Shown here: positions 25,087 to 37,019 of the stretch, one piece after another | Layout: each line of letters opens with the position of its first letter | Numbering within the stretch: the first letter of the stretch is position 1 | Source: Varroa destructor | Lineage: Eukaryota; Arthropoda; Arachnida; Mesostigmata; Varroidae | Reading direction: 5' to 3' | Length of the DNA: 64,000 nt | Assembly: GCF_002443255.2 (NCBI RefSeq) | Contig: NW_019211456.1 | Coordinates: 16,849,557-16,913,556, forward strand | The notes under the pieces: model-generated | Told to the model about the DNA's origin: nothing | Database searches by the model: none | The model's input: only the letters and a program-made list of their open reading frames with translations | Translations under genes and position numbers: made by a program

Positions 25087-28000
25087 TGGCTGCCGTACGT
25101 CCCTCGCTGAACTAGTGAGGCTAGAGTAAAGGCAATCGAATTGTATGCGAATTTGTATATAAATGCCCGCCCTTTTATAGAATAGAAGGTGAGGTGTGGG
25201 GGTATATTGCTAACAAAAGAAGAGAAAAGACTCACACCAAACAAATGCGTTTTACAAGCGGACAATTCTTAAACGCAAGCACATTTTCGATATGTGGGAA
25301 CTGTCATCATAATTTTTTTAACTTCATTAAGTAGTTATTGGGATACAGCAGTAGATAAAGCAAAATTTATAATCACATATAAAGGCAGCACGAAACGCAA
25401 CATGCCTATGCTCAGATTCGAAGCTAGACAATTATATAAAATTATATAAAAACGAATCATTTTATGAATTGCTTTATATCTAATAGCCTCCTTCTGATTC
25501 GCAGTGCTAGAATATTGAGATGACTGCCAGCTAGTGGATGTATGTGAATTTTGAAGAAAAAAACTATATGTGTTATCAGGGAAAAATCCAAGAGACAACA
25601 CTAAGGACTATTATATATAATTTGATTTAATCGTATTATATGTTGCGGATAGTTTCGCTCTTCTTATTTGCTGCCTTATGCGCTTAGCAGTACGTTCAGC
25701 TCAAAATCACATGAGGAGATTCCACCTCTATCTAACTTCCTCGACCAGCACATTGAACTGGCGGGAAACACAACGAGGCTGAAATAAATTCTCATTTGTC
25801 TTGCAGTCATTGTAACCATTCAACCACCCCACCTTGCGTGGCAGCATGAAACAACGTTGGTACTCTACCGCCTTCCTCGATGTAGTCTCAGCCCCCCAAT
25901 TCGGTATATACTAAGCGTACGCTTTACTTTTTATCCTTTAAGGGCGGTTCTTTTGCTTTCCCGGGAAGGCAGCCAAACTATTTTAATATGGACTTTCTTT
26001 CGCCTATTTTCCTTTGGGAATATAAAGCGCACCCTAAATGTTTTTGATATACCTTCGCGTAAATGGTCAGTGTTTTTTTCTTGTTCACCCACGTTGGATT
26101 ATTGTTTTTATGCGCGAAGCTGAACTTTGTGGAAACCCTGCACTAAACTGCCTGTGGCATTTACCACTGAGTTCCGCAAATCGTACGTGTGGATCCGACG
26201 CTTTGAGGTGATTGTGATACCAGTACGCGACAGCCAAAATCCAGACGTAGAAGTCACTGTGGTAGAGGGGAAAAATTGTAAATAACGAAAATAGAGCGAA
26301 TGAAAAACCCACAGGCAAAGCAGCTAAAGCTGTGGGATTGACGGTGTTTGGTTGAAAGCATGTATGGACATGCAGGGATTTATTGAAAAATAAACTCGTC
26401 AGTTAGTCGCCGCTCAAGCGTTAGACGATTGAATTCGACTGCGGGCGGGAGCACAGTGCGAAGTCCCATATCCAAGGTAGGGTGCGAGACCCAAAGAGAG
26501 CCCACAAGAACGTGCCGCCACGTAGAAGGCTGTACATAGAAAGTATGCTTCGTTTGCTGCTCGTATGTACAAATTTTGTAGGCCATCTGTCTGGTGGGGT
26601 GTGCATGTTGCAGACGTCGTCAGCGTTATCAGAAATCGACTTTTTCTTTTTGCCTTTTGCACTTCAGAAATTGAGTACTGACAACAGATTTGTCGAACGT
26701 GTCAAATTGTTGTCTTATATAGTACTATAGCGTATTGGACGAGCGTGGATCTGCTTTGGATTTATGTGTAAATGTCAAGACTTTAGTATACCTGCACATC
26801 AGTATCGATATATCTCGTAGTAGAGAGGTAGAAATAACGCTTCAGAGAGCAGTGGACTGAGCAAGATTGAACCACGGCGCTTTATTGAGGGATTGCAGGA
26901 AGCGCTGGAGGTTTTCAAGGGGAATAACGGTATGACAAAAATAAAGTTGATGGATTCAATCTTAGGAGAAAGTTGTATCGATTGAAGATGCATTCAGTAC
27001 CGTTGCATGACGTTGAAATTCATGCACTGCGACTCGCTGGAATAGTCGAACAAGGGATACAATCCAGCGCTAATGGAGTGATGAGTGTCTCGATTTACTG
27101 TTGGACATCGGGCCAAGAGGCGTATGCATATTTAATTCTACCTTGAACACTAGATCAACTCCATGTGTAAAGTTAACTGACCCCTAAGCCATAAAAAGCA
27201 GTTTATGACGCATATCAGGGGATTGTAAAATCGCTTTAGCATGTAAAAAGAAGAATTACCAATTCGTCTTTAGTCGATGAAATAGGTATTAAAATTTACT
27301 CACCGAGAACATACTGCACCTTTAACATGTTTGTACTTTTACAGAAATTGTGTGGCCATAGGTGCGGTAATAAGGCCGAAAGTTGCACAGTTCCCGTGTA
27401 TCTCGAGAACGAGCATTTAACGAACCGACATTGTTTTTCCTCATTTTCTACTAATATGCAGATGCGATTTCTGCCCTTGCGCGTTTGCACCAGTCACTCG
27501 GTGCATCCGCTAGTCAAGCTCTGTCACTTTCTCTTGTAGTCGGGAAAGATGCCTATACGCACAAGCGAACAGCGGTATTTCTCGATGAGAACCCGCTACT
27601 TATTTGCTCCTTGCGTGTTCGGCGGCCTTTCCCGATTTCCCCTACAGTCCGCTCCATTCTCTTTTCCCGCAGCTACGGCGCAAAGAAAAAACAACACTTG
27701 GGACAATGACAAGATATTCATGACTCAATGGAAATATGTACGAGGGTCTGTATATATGGCTTCGTGGCTGAGTGGGCAGGAAAGTGGCTGTGTGGATATG
27801 ATCTCCAAGTAAGCCAGCTAGTCGCTACCGTCTACGAAGATGAGCGAAGGGTAGCTAAACTTCCCAAGGGATCACTCTAAGCATAAGGGTGTATGTCCAG
27901 CGATGCGACTGGTTGTTATCGGAGGCATCGGATAAGGAAAGGTGGGAGCCGTGACGTAAGCCGAAGCGGTTACGCGCTGCTGCCGCTGATCGTCGTTTTC

Positions 28001-30781
28001 TTCTTTCAGGATAGTCCTTGAGGCTTTGTTCGCCAACGCATGACGTTAAGTTGCTGTTAATTAATGGAACAGAATTCTGACAATTGACTATATGCGTGTT
28101 TTACCTTATAGCCAAGTTGGAACTATAATAATTATCATCATCAGTTATTTATACCTTAACCTGATGAGTGTTGTTAATGGGTAAAGGAACGCATAGACGT
28201 AAACAAAAAGCGGACACAAACAGATGTCAACAATATGCTTGTACACAATATGGCGATATCATGATATTAGACACCATGTATTGCGCGTAGCGATCTTTGT
28301 TAACGTTTGTATATTAAATAATAACTAAACTATATGGCGACTAATTTTTTCGGTTAAGTATTGAGTGAACTCTTGTATTTTATGAGAGGTTTTTTTTAGA
28401 GAAATGTATTAGCTATTGTGATGCTGACTATACCTGTGCATGCGCTGCTTTCTATGAAGTCATTCTCTTGTTGACTAGACCGTACAAATAAACCGTCGTC
28501 GAACATTTTCGAAACAGATGCTGTATTTATTTTGCTATGCGAACTCATTTCTCTGCGTCTCCCAGAAGCATTTGTGAATTCTTAAAATGACGAAAGTTGA
28601 CCCTGGATTCAACTAAGAACCTAATTGTCAAAGCATCTACAGGTGCGAGAGAGTTAGTCCACGTTGACTAGAGGGAAGTGCAGCCAGTGAAATTCTAACT
28701 GCTTTCTTATGTAGTTTTTGTTTATATAGACTCCTTAAAATATGTATACACAAGCCCAAAATAAAAATCTATAACACCTGGGCTAAAAGGTAAGAGAATC
28801 GTCATATCTTCTATTGCAGTTTCCTCCAAATACATCCACACTAAACATAATTAGCATCGATACAACCTCATTAATCTATTATAAAGCAATTTGATATATT
28901 TGCTGAGAATCTGTGGTTTATTGATCCAATTGATGCTTTGCTGAGAAATGATTCATAGCTAAAGCTGCAGGAAGATTACGGTGCTGGGATAGTCCCTCAA
29001 AGCTGAACTGCGAGTAGGGCTAGGGGTGATGAGGGATGAGGTATCCTCCTTCAAGGGAAGACGCAAATAGCAGAGAAATACAGTATTTGAGCCTCGGTTC
29101 CCCCAAATCTAGTGTTTTCCCCTCCAATGCGGCAAAGTGGATGTTCACCAATGTGAGGATGGACGGATTACCACCTACGAATCAGTCAATGTTATCATCA
29201 CTTAATTTATGTTCACAAAAGAAGACTTTTATGAGAGTTTCCGGCCTCCTCTAATCTGATACACAAACATATATACTGCGATGGTGTTTGTCGCGGAACG
29301 CGGCGAACGTAGATCATCAAGCTTGTCTTTGGGTTTGTTGTTATCAAGGAGCTTCTGACAAACTTAAGGTGCTTCAACAGGATTTTTAACAAATATCGAA
29401 TACCGTCCGTTACTTATCCTGCAGCAACTTTTCGCACGCATAAAGATAAACCTTTTCCATCGGTAAGTCAATTTTTTACTATAAATTTGTTCGTCATATT
29501 AAAGTTAAGTTGAGTACAGTTTTGTAACGCAGACCAGATATCAAAAAGCTGCGATAACAATGTATCTATAAGTCAGATATGCAAAGTCTGGCTTATTAAC
29601 AAACTGCTTGCATGCAGCGGCATCCCCGACTCGCTCCTTCTAGAACAAAGATTTTTCTGCGCTTAATCGTATTTTTAAATTAGATGTTGTTCAGTACGAC
29701 GAAGCATTTTTGTATACGTATCTAAAATACAGATATATACATATATAGTTCTATACACATAAGATGCGCGTTCTTGCTCTATCCTCCGCATCGTCATAAT
29801 CCTTCTCACGTTTTTCCAATGCATCCTTTATCTCGGCGTAGTATTACGCGAGTAGAACGCGCTAAAGCTGCGTTTCGCCCTCTGTCTTCGCGGTCAGTGT
29901 CATGCAATGAACAATATGCGTTTACTGACCCTTTTGTTCGGCACACCTATCCCCCATCCCCCGTAGCCGCCTATAACAATGTGGTTTTTTTGCGTAGCTT
30001 CTCGACTTCCTGATTGCCTTGATTTTGATATTAGGGAGTAGCGGGGTCTCCGCGATTTCCCGACTATCCACCCTTATATGCGGAGCCATCACTGTAGACG
30101 AGAGATATTGGTTGAATGCGAACGTTAGTCCTAAATCCCCATGTTGGCTCTTCTCAAGAGAACTTCTGCAGGAGGAACATTTGAGAACAGTAACTACGGA
30201 AATCAAGTGTTGTGCCCGCGAATTAGAAAAGTTCAAAGAGGACTTTACCAACACATGACACATATTTCTTCAGTTCCAGGAGATTTTTGTCGAAATAAAT
30301 GTCTTTTGGCCTCTGTACAGATGGGTTTTTCGTATGTGTACACGTATGTCGTACAGAGGAAGTCAAAATAGTGCATCAATTCATGGCCAGGAACCAACAT
30401 CGCAACGCCCAGTTTATGGCGAACAGAAAGTGAAAGCCCTAACTCGCCACACGTCAAATTTTTAATTGTAGAATATATTTAAGCTCGCGCACAGGTTCAC
30501 CTGTTATATAATGCTTATATGTTATGTAGCAATTTAAACTATGATCAAAAAATACACCTTAGGGAAGTCGAAACGGTTATAATGCACCACAAAGCTATGA
30601 TGATCCTATTTGATTACGCTGAAATCAGTAAACCCTCCAAACTTGTAAATTTTCTTCACTTACTCTACACTTTTGACGTTCGCCTTGAACCACTGTACTA
30701 CTAGGCGCAACTTACAGCGCCAGATCCTACCCAACCCACTGCTCAACATTGTAGCGGCCTACCCATACATTCCTGCAGCAA
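25087..30781. other. No supported gene
   Basis: Several frames of 60-113 codons exist on both strands, for example overlapping ones at 26.4-26.7 kb and at 29.9-30.3 kb. None shows a motif, convincing splice sites or a clear composition shift. An A/T-rich 11-bp duplication (ATTATATAAA) lies near 25430-25450. At 27758-27780 a fragment resembles a tRNA A box but has no B box downstream. Confidence 0.45.
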
Positions 30782-30800
30782 GGTTGGGTTGGGGCAGTGG
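30782..30800 (+). other. Possible two-tier G-quadruplex motif
   Basis: GGTTGGGTTGGGGCAGTGG has four G runs of at least two with loops of two to four bases. Two-tier quadruplexes are weak, so this is a motif match only. A C-rich stretch of related composition lies 50 bases to the left (CCCAACCCACTGC), which could pair with it instead. Confidence 0.35.
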
Positions 30801-31239
30801 ACAAGTGAGGTGTGATATGTAAAACGCGGTACTAGAAACTAGGGAAAGGGGAGAGAGTAGAAAGGGAACGAAGACGAATGAACCAAAGAAAGATGATGAT
30901 ATGGGGTACCTCGCTATCCCGGGGTACTTCTTGACCCGCCTAACCTACAACAGCCGTGGACACTCCGATACAACATACTTTACAGATACCGTCACACAAT
31001 TATCTGGAAAAAGAAGGTGAAACGGAGACCTCAGGTTACCAACCTTAGATACTTGTACAGCTAATGTGAAAGATCCACAGGCATCCATGACCTATAGGAT
31101 TGTGGAATAGGAAAAAATACAAGTATTTTTGTGTAGGGCAGTCTTACTAACACTCTAGCGATTCGGATCTGTTCTTTCATATGCTCAACGACCAAATATG
31201 ACACACTGGCATCTGCCAGACTGGGCGCCACTTGAATAA

Positions 31240-31674
31240 CTACCACGTTGAAGGAGCGTTAGATGAAAGGAAGGGTGCGCTCTCACGGTTGGTTGTATTG
31301 AATAGTTGAGGTCGCAGGCGGCCATATCCAGCGTATGGTCTTAGAGCGCATTTGCGAGGAACAAGAAGGAAAGTTAAATAAACGCAAGAGAATACACGCG
31401 AACGAGTAGCTGTAGGTGAGGCAAACAGGCTAGCTAAATTTACATATCGGTAGCTCGCAATGAGGTGTGCGACAGCAGAGGCAGTACCATAGCTGAATTT
31501 CGTCTGGACGCACCACACCGAATTCGTACCATCACCAGCCGCCATACCATCAAGAAGATGCAGAAGATTCGTAAACGCCAGATGGCCGGTAGGAGAGAAA
31601 CAAAAACAAAAAAAAATGCTACTCGAAAATAAAAGCATTTGCAGGGAAACGATGAAAGGACGTTGGAAAAACAC
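31240..31674 (-). CDS. 144-codon open frame, unidentified
   Basis: The frame reaches 144 codons, beginning at a TTG rather than an ATG. The N-terminal part is rich in phenylalanine and serine (reading LLFSSSIFFCFCFSP), which could look like a signal sequence but also reflects pyrimidine-rich DNA. The remainder has no recognised domain. On the opposite strand a 60-codon frame (31438-31635) with the basic segment TIKKMQKIRKRQMAGRR is open over the same bases, and I cannot decide between the two. Neither has strong splice signals. Confidence 0.15.
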   Translation of the reverse strand: MFFQRPFIVSLQMLLFSSSIFFCFCFSPTGHLAFTNLLHLLDGMAAGDGTNSVWCVQTKFSYGTASAVAHLIASYRYVNLASLFASPTATRSRVFSCVYLTFLLVPRKCALRPYAGYGRLRPQLFNTTNRESAPFLSSNAPSTW

Positions 31675-32345
31675 AGCGAAGGCAATTAGGGTAATTGAGT
31701 TTAAAGGTAGATAAATTTACGATAGATCGTGATATATGAACGGTATGTGCAGGTTCAAATATTTCTTGTAGCTGAAGCTGTCTAGGAGAAGATGTGGCCG
31801 TAATTTATGAAGATGTAAACTTACTGTTGGAGTGGAAGAGGGAAACAGCTAGCCTAGTTTTGCCCCATTCTGTTAATTCGCAATATATAACAATGTGCCG
31901 TTAGTGTATGGAATAGAGATGCTAAAATATCTGTTTATGTTCTGTTACATAGTTAATTGTCATAGAAACGTAATAATGATTTCTGGTTAGAAGAACGGAT
32001 AGGCCATTTGAGCTATTTGCATAACCTCGTTGCAAAGTGAATATCAATATACCCGTCAAGTCAACGGCAACAATGTCCAGCGAACGCACAAGTAACGAAT
32101 GATTTAGTATCTGTGTGAAATTGTACTCAAAAGCTTTTTTTTTCTATAAAATAGGAACATTTAAGTATCTCTTGCCCCTTTATGTCCTATGTACGTTGGA
32201 ATGTCGAGAATAATGCAAACTTATCATGCATAGTAAAGTTAAAGTTAAACATTCATTGCAATCTTGTAGTAAATATAAATAAAAATCCTTCAAAGTAAAT
32301 AGCAAAGAATTAGAGCAAATTATTTTTCCTAAATTAATTTATTAT

Positions 32346-32402
32346 TTAGACGTCTAGCTGGTTGATGTTACATTATCATCAGCCAGCTAGACGTGCAGCT
32401 AA
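32346..32402. other. Near-perfect hairpin, 18-bp arms, 9-base loop
   Basis: Arms 32350-32367 and 32377-32394 are complementary over 18 positions with a single T/G mismatch, which is a wobble pair in plus-strand RNA. The loop is TTACATTAT. After a small bulge the stem can resume with TTAG (32346-32349) and CTAA (32399-32402). The right arm with its flank reads TATCATCAGCCAGCTAGACG, which resembles arthropod miR-2 family RNAs (the TATCACAGCCAGC type) but has an extra T inside the seed. A short fold-back element or a small RNA precursor are both possible; nearly perfect pairing and a small loop are not typical of a conserved microRNA. Confidence 0.7.
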
Positions 32403-35400
32403 CTGTGGAATCTATAGAGATACAGAACATCTCTTCAATAGTCTACGTTTCACACGTTCAGTTTATCGAAAACGTAAATGTAGGCATGCGAACGTGATCA
32501 CGTCTAGCAGGTTTGGAAGGTGAGATATTTTCATTTCTATGTTTCGCTACCGAAATCGATCCTCTCCCACTGTCACGGCAACGCTGTCAATGATGCGAAA
32601 CTTATCAGACATCTATCCTAACTTTAGACTGAGATGATATGATAAAATTGTGGCCCGCAAATCGATCGTGTGTATTATTACTCAATGTCGCCCAATGAAG
32701 TACCTTAGCTAAATGGAGTTTACAACAGACACCCATTCAAGTTCTCTAAGTTCACATATATTTGCCATGCTGTTTTTCAGAGCTAACGCTATGAAAAGCG
32801 TCCTAACGAAAGAAGATTAAATAGACTCTGTGCTAATACGGCCAGCTGATGCCAGATACTTTGTCTGTATATGTACAGGGGTCTAACCTAATCTATTGTA
32901 TCGTTCAGCTGATCATCCCCCTTAGACAGGGTAGGCAGTGTTCCGAGGAGCAACAAGAAGGTCTCCTTTGTCGGTGTAGTATTTTGCGTCCATGACGGCA
33001 ACTTAATAGTATCGTAGACAGTGGTTGCATTACGGGATTCCTGTTATAGATCATGTAGCAGTGGCCATACCTGCTGTCAGCAATGAGAAAATACGTGGCG
33101 CAGACGATGTTTTTGTGCAGTGCTCTAACGAGCGGGTTCGTACAATTGAGGTTGAGAACGAACGCCAAAAAATTCGGAATTGCCAACTATGGTTTTGGAT
33201 GTGTTAAGTTTTATTTTAGTTCTATAAAGTCTTACAAAATAATGTAAGCATTTTATTAATGACTATAGGCTAGTTAATGAAATCTATTTCATTTTGATTC
33301 ACATAACAATCATGATGCAAAGTGTCATCATTTCCTTCATTGTTGTCCTTTACAGACACTCAAAGTGTGCACACTTTTGTTAGATGTAAGCAACTGCTGT
33401 ATATCCCATCAGCGTTACCGCCAGTTATACACGACTTAGATTCTACCAGTTTGAAAAATATAGGTTAATCTTTTCGATACTAACGATCTGCTCCTATTCT
33501 CTTCTAAGTGCTTATTACGTATCGATAATAACGTGTTAGTTAGCTAGTAAGAATTGAAGCTCACTGACCCGCTTCAATCGTTGTAGCTTTGCTTAAGCTT
33601 TTCTCTGAAGAAAGGAGTTCATCAGCGGGTATTCAGCGCTCCAGACGCCCGGGGGGTTTCCGTTGCTGTGGTTTGTGGTAGTAAGCACTGCAAGCAGGAC
33701 AATTGTAGATGAAGTATGACCTATCGTTACTTTAGTTCGTCGTATGAAACACGCAATGTCGCACGCACTAATAGCGGGCTGGCGTTCGGTTGTTTGCAGG
33801 CGAGACGTGGTTGGCCGCGACAGCGTCTGTCTGCACCTAACGTGGTCAGTTTAACGACGACGCCAGCGTAAAAATTTCGTCCTTTTCTTTCGCGCGTGTC
33901 CGTCGGACTTAACGCTCGCAGGGAGAAAGAAATATAGTAAAAGTTTGCCAAAACAAGAATTTTGCATGTTTGATTTGAATTTGAACGGGCAGCTCTAGGC
34001 GAAAACCGTTGGTAACTATCGCGAAATTTCTATGGGCGCGAAAAGCCAATGAAGGGCTCAGTTATCAAAATGGTACCGATAGCCTCTTAAACGAACAAGC
34101 CACAGCAAGCAGTGAGTTCTGCTTGCATGGCTTGTCGGAGGGTGGCTCTGTCGGAGCCACATGCTTGTGGATGGCGTAGCTTTTGCTGTTTTTATTGCTG
34201 CCTCCAATTCATATGTCTGCTACCGTACGATTACATGTCCTCGATGTCAATATGAAAATGTCATATAGGTTCGTATAGAAACAGTATCAACAGTAGAGTG
34301 TCATGTAGAAGAAACAACGAGATCTACGCAGACGTACATGCTTTGATAGTCGTACTTAGATATTCTATAGTCTCACTATCGTTAACCCTGTTTCGAGGAC
34401 CCAGTTCGAACTACGTCCCTAAAAACGGTTTAGAAATGTACTAAAGTACCACGCAAGTGTGCTCTATGCAAAAAAGGTGGAAATATTAGAACACCTGTTT
34501 TTTAATAACAGAGATTTAATTTTATTGGATTATATGCATAGTTTTACCATGAAGTTATGGCCTACAGATAAAAAATTACATCTGCTGGAACAGCTGTTTA
34601 CTAATATAGAAGACCTGATGTTAAATATACACAACTCCTGTTGAAAAATCGTTAGTGTATATACAATACGTGTAGTTAGTACGGCTTCGTATGTGTTGTT
34701 ATCTCTAATAGCCCCACTCCGTTGATACCACACGACCCACAAAAAAAATTATGTATTCTGTCTAACCTAGTTCAAAAGCGACACTTTCAATCCCAGTTAA
34801 ACTCTAATTAGCATTTTAATTTATCTTCTAAACTTCGACGAATGCATTTTCCCCCATCTTCTTTTGTTAGCTTCCAATTTTTCTCTAAAAAAAGCTTCTG
34901 GGTAAGTAAATTTAACAACAAGCTTTTGTGTTTTTTTTTTAATTCCATGCTGACTTTCACATCTAGCAGTAATTTCTTGTAAAAGGTGCTTGTAAAAGAC
35001 TCGCTGGCGTACACTTCAGCCATATATTATAATTGTAGTGATGGTCCATAAACGGACAACAGAAGGTGCAGTAGGGTAATCTCAGTACCCCATAGGATTT
35101 ATGTACATTTTTTGAGTTTTTGCACTTGAGTACTAGCCAAAAATTTCTACTGGAATATGTTTCAAAAAGTCTTGATCTTGTCATATTGTCAAACTAGTTG
35201 CTGTCAAAACAAACTGCGATGGCGGTATGGCTATTTATTTGACATCAGTAACCTGTTTTTTTTTTTTTGTAAAAGAGTTTGAATCCTTTTTTCGCTTTTT
35301 GTATGTATTTATGTGAATCATCTTCGTCTGTGAGCGATAACATATCTCGAAGAATTGGCAACATATATATGTATATGCGTGTGTGTCTATATAAATATAG

Positions 35401-35863
35401 AACCGACCAGCGGACCTCGCGCTGAGCCTAATTTGCCACTGACATTAAGACGCTTTGCCAAACGAAAATTATAACATACATTAATACTTATACCGTTATA
35501 GTTACCTTACCCACCTAGATAGTTGATATCCTAACATCAACGAATTCGATTTGCATTATTAAGTTAACTTATTAAGGTAAGTTTGTAAATAATATTTACT
35601 AGATGTGCTTAGGACTATGCTGGAGCACATCTTCATCTCACTGTAACATAGGTAAACCAATGTGACTAATCAAATTTTTTGGCTATTTTCATGCCAAAGT
35701 ATCCACTTTCGTTTAGCCCGTTGATATTTATTAATCCGTGGTATTTCCTCACTCAGAACATTATGCTAACTCGTCAGCTTTTGAAACGGCATTTTTTACT
35801 TGAAGACTGATATCTGGGTTTGGGTTAATGTCAATTTAGTTGGTTGAGCACGTTCAATTTGTG
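32403..35863. other. No supported gene; one T run
   Basis: AT-rich. A run of 13 T is at 35256-35268. Short frames at 33-35 kb have no support. A TTTATT at 35727-35732 is an AATAAA on the minus strand, 132 bases past the stop of the gene model that ends at 35864. Confidence 0.4.
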
Positions 35864-35913
35864 TTAGGAGCAACCCTTCCACATAATCTTTATGTATACA
35901 TCCAGCCGCCATT
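35864..35913 (-). CDS. Predicted terminal exon of an unidentified gene (exon C)
   Basis: An acceptor (AATCTTCTATACTGACAG) ends just above 35913. The two bases AA complete the codon left by the exon at 36360-36144 (G plus AA gives Glu), and the frame then continues WRLDVYIKIMWKGCS to a TAA at 35866-35864. The smooth join in amino-acid character is the main support. In the same bases another frame starts with ATGGCGG in a strong initiation context and runs 38 codons, so this exon could instead carry a start codon. An AATAAA lies 132 bases downstream. Confidence 0.28.
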
Positions 35914-35976
35914 CTGTCAGTATAGAAGATTTTTCAACAAAACTCCGTCCAACGTGTAACTTACCTCAGCTCCTAT

Positions 35977-36023
35977 AGCCTCGACAGGACAAAAAAGCAT
36001 CGCTTTTTTGTCCTGTCGAGGCT
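35977..36023. repeat. Perfect 22-bp palindrome with a 3-base spacer
   Basis: Arms 35977-35998 and 36002-36023 are exact reverse complements over all 22 positions, separated only by ATC. The arms mix a poly-A/T part with a GC-containing part (CCTCGACAGGAC), so this is not simple low complexity. On the minus strand a full-consensus donor (GCTGAG then GTAAGT) follows the left arm by a few bases, with the exon edge at 35965. The palindrome falls inside the predicted 230-base intron at 36143-35914. Confidence 0.95.
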
Positions 36024-36143
36024 GAAGCATTACTATGGATCATTTAAGTAAAAATCACTATTTTATCGTTAAATCAGAAAAAAGTACACTATTGAAAATT
36101 ACACTCGTGCGTCGATATTGTGAAGCCTGAAAAACCAAATTAC

Positions 36144-36360
36144 CTTGCGTTCTATGGAGTGAAAAATAAAGTTCTACCGGAAAATAGATATTCACCCAAT
36201 ACGCTTCATCATGCACATAGATCTTCCCATCATAAAGATCTCCCGACTCGGAAAAGCCCAGGCAGAGCACTTTATAGAATTGTCTTTGGTGAGACAAACC
36301 CCCACCCGAGACTCTTCGTAGGATAGAGGAGGGATCGACTAAACGGGCTTCGTCTCGCAC
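36144..36360 (-). CDS. Predicted internal exon of an unidentified gene (exon B)
   Basis: The exon runs from an AG acceptor (AACAAAGCAG above 36360) to a strong donor (CAAG then GTAATT at 36144/36143): 72 codons plus one base. The translation has normal globular composition, including RRVSGGGLSHQRQFYKVLCL, then GFSESGDLYDGKIYVHDEAY and WVNIYFPVELYFSLHRTQ. It begins at phase 0, matching the exit phase of exon A at 36808-36665, and ends at phase 1, matching exon C. I recognise no domain; the alternating hydrophobic pattern suggests beta structure. The acceptor has a poor pyrimidine tract, which is the weakest point. Confidence 0.35.
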
Positions 36361-36664
36361 CTGCTTTGTTACTAAAACATTTATTTACCTGTAAAAGGCA
36401 AACTATATTTCAAATAGAGATAACGTCAAATGAATGAAATAGTTATTAGACAATAATATAGTGTAACACTGTTTTTCACGCAACAAGGCCTGAGCAATTT
36501 GTATAAGCAACATAGTTTTCATAATTTATATATTTGATAACATATTATCCTGGACTATGCTAGTGGGCTTCGAAATGTTTCTAGACGGCGTTGTCACGTT
36601 ATTTTCGAATGTGGAACTTGAAAACGAGTGTTTCTGTTGTCGATCCATGAATAGCCGAATTAAC

Positions 36665-36808
36665 CTGACGTTCTGTGGACTTAAAGCAAACTTTCCCTTT
36701 TTGTGGGCAGGGTATTCGATGAACAGGGTGCAGATTTACACTATATTTTCCAAGGCGCTTCCATTGCACTGGCTGGTAGTTTAAGGAACCATCTTTGAAC
36801 CAATTAAC
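36665..36808 (-). CDS. Predicted internal exon of an unidentified gene (exon A)
   Basis: An acceptor (TCTTTCAGAATTAGCAG) precedes 36808 and a CAG/GTTAAT donor follows 36665, giving exactly 48 codons at phase 0 on both sides. The translation starts VNWFKDGSLNYQPVQWKRLG and later contains HRIPCPQKGKVCFKSTERQ. If the donor is not used, the frame reads through to a stop at 36599-36601, and the extended end (ending KFHIRK) faintly resembles the CxxC-type tail of piggyBac transposases, so a transposon relic is an alternative. A plus-strand frame of 75 codons overlaps at 36557-36784. Upstream exons were not found. Confidence 0.3.
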
Positions 36809-37019
36809 CTGCTAATTCTGAAAGATTCTTAGTTTTCCGTACCTTTTTTGCCCAGCCGATGTGACACCTAATTCGATATAAAGTATCGCATACTCCAGTA
36901 GTTATCCCTGCATGTAGCTGCTCGACTTAGTCGGTTAACCTCTTAGAGACCTCTTATCAATATAGATTCATTTGATTCGGATTAGACTTAACCCACTACG
37001 CAGTATGGTTCATTAATAG

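Noticed and set aside
27758..27800. Stretch GGCTTCGTGGCTGAGTGGGCAG resembling a tRNA-Ser A box
   Set aside because: No B box (GGTTCGANTCC) and no acceptor stem downstream at the required distance.
29922..30263. 113-codon minus-strand frame
   Set aside because: Two plus-strand frames overlap the same bases, and none of the translations shows a domain or good splice sites.
35930..35955. TGGACGGAG on the minus strand, the start of miR-184
   Set aside because: Only nine bases match and miR-184 is almost invariant; no hairpin surrounds it.
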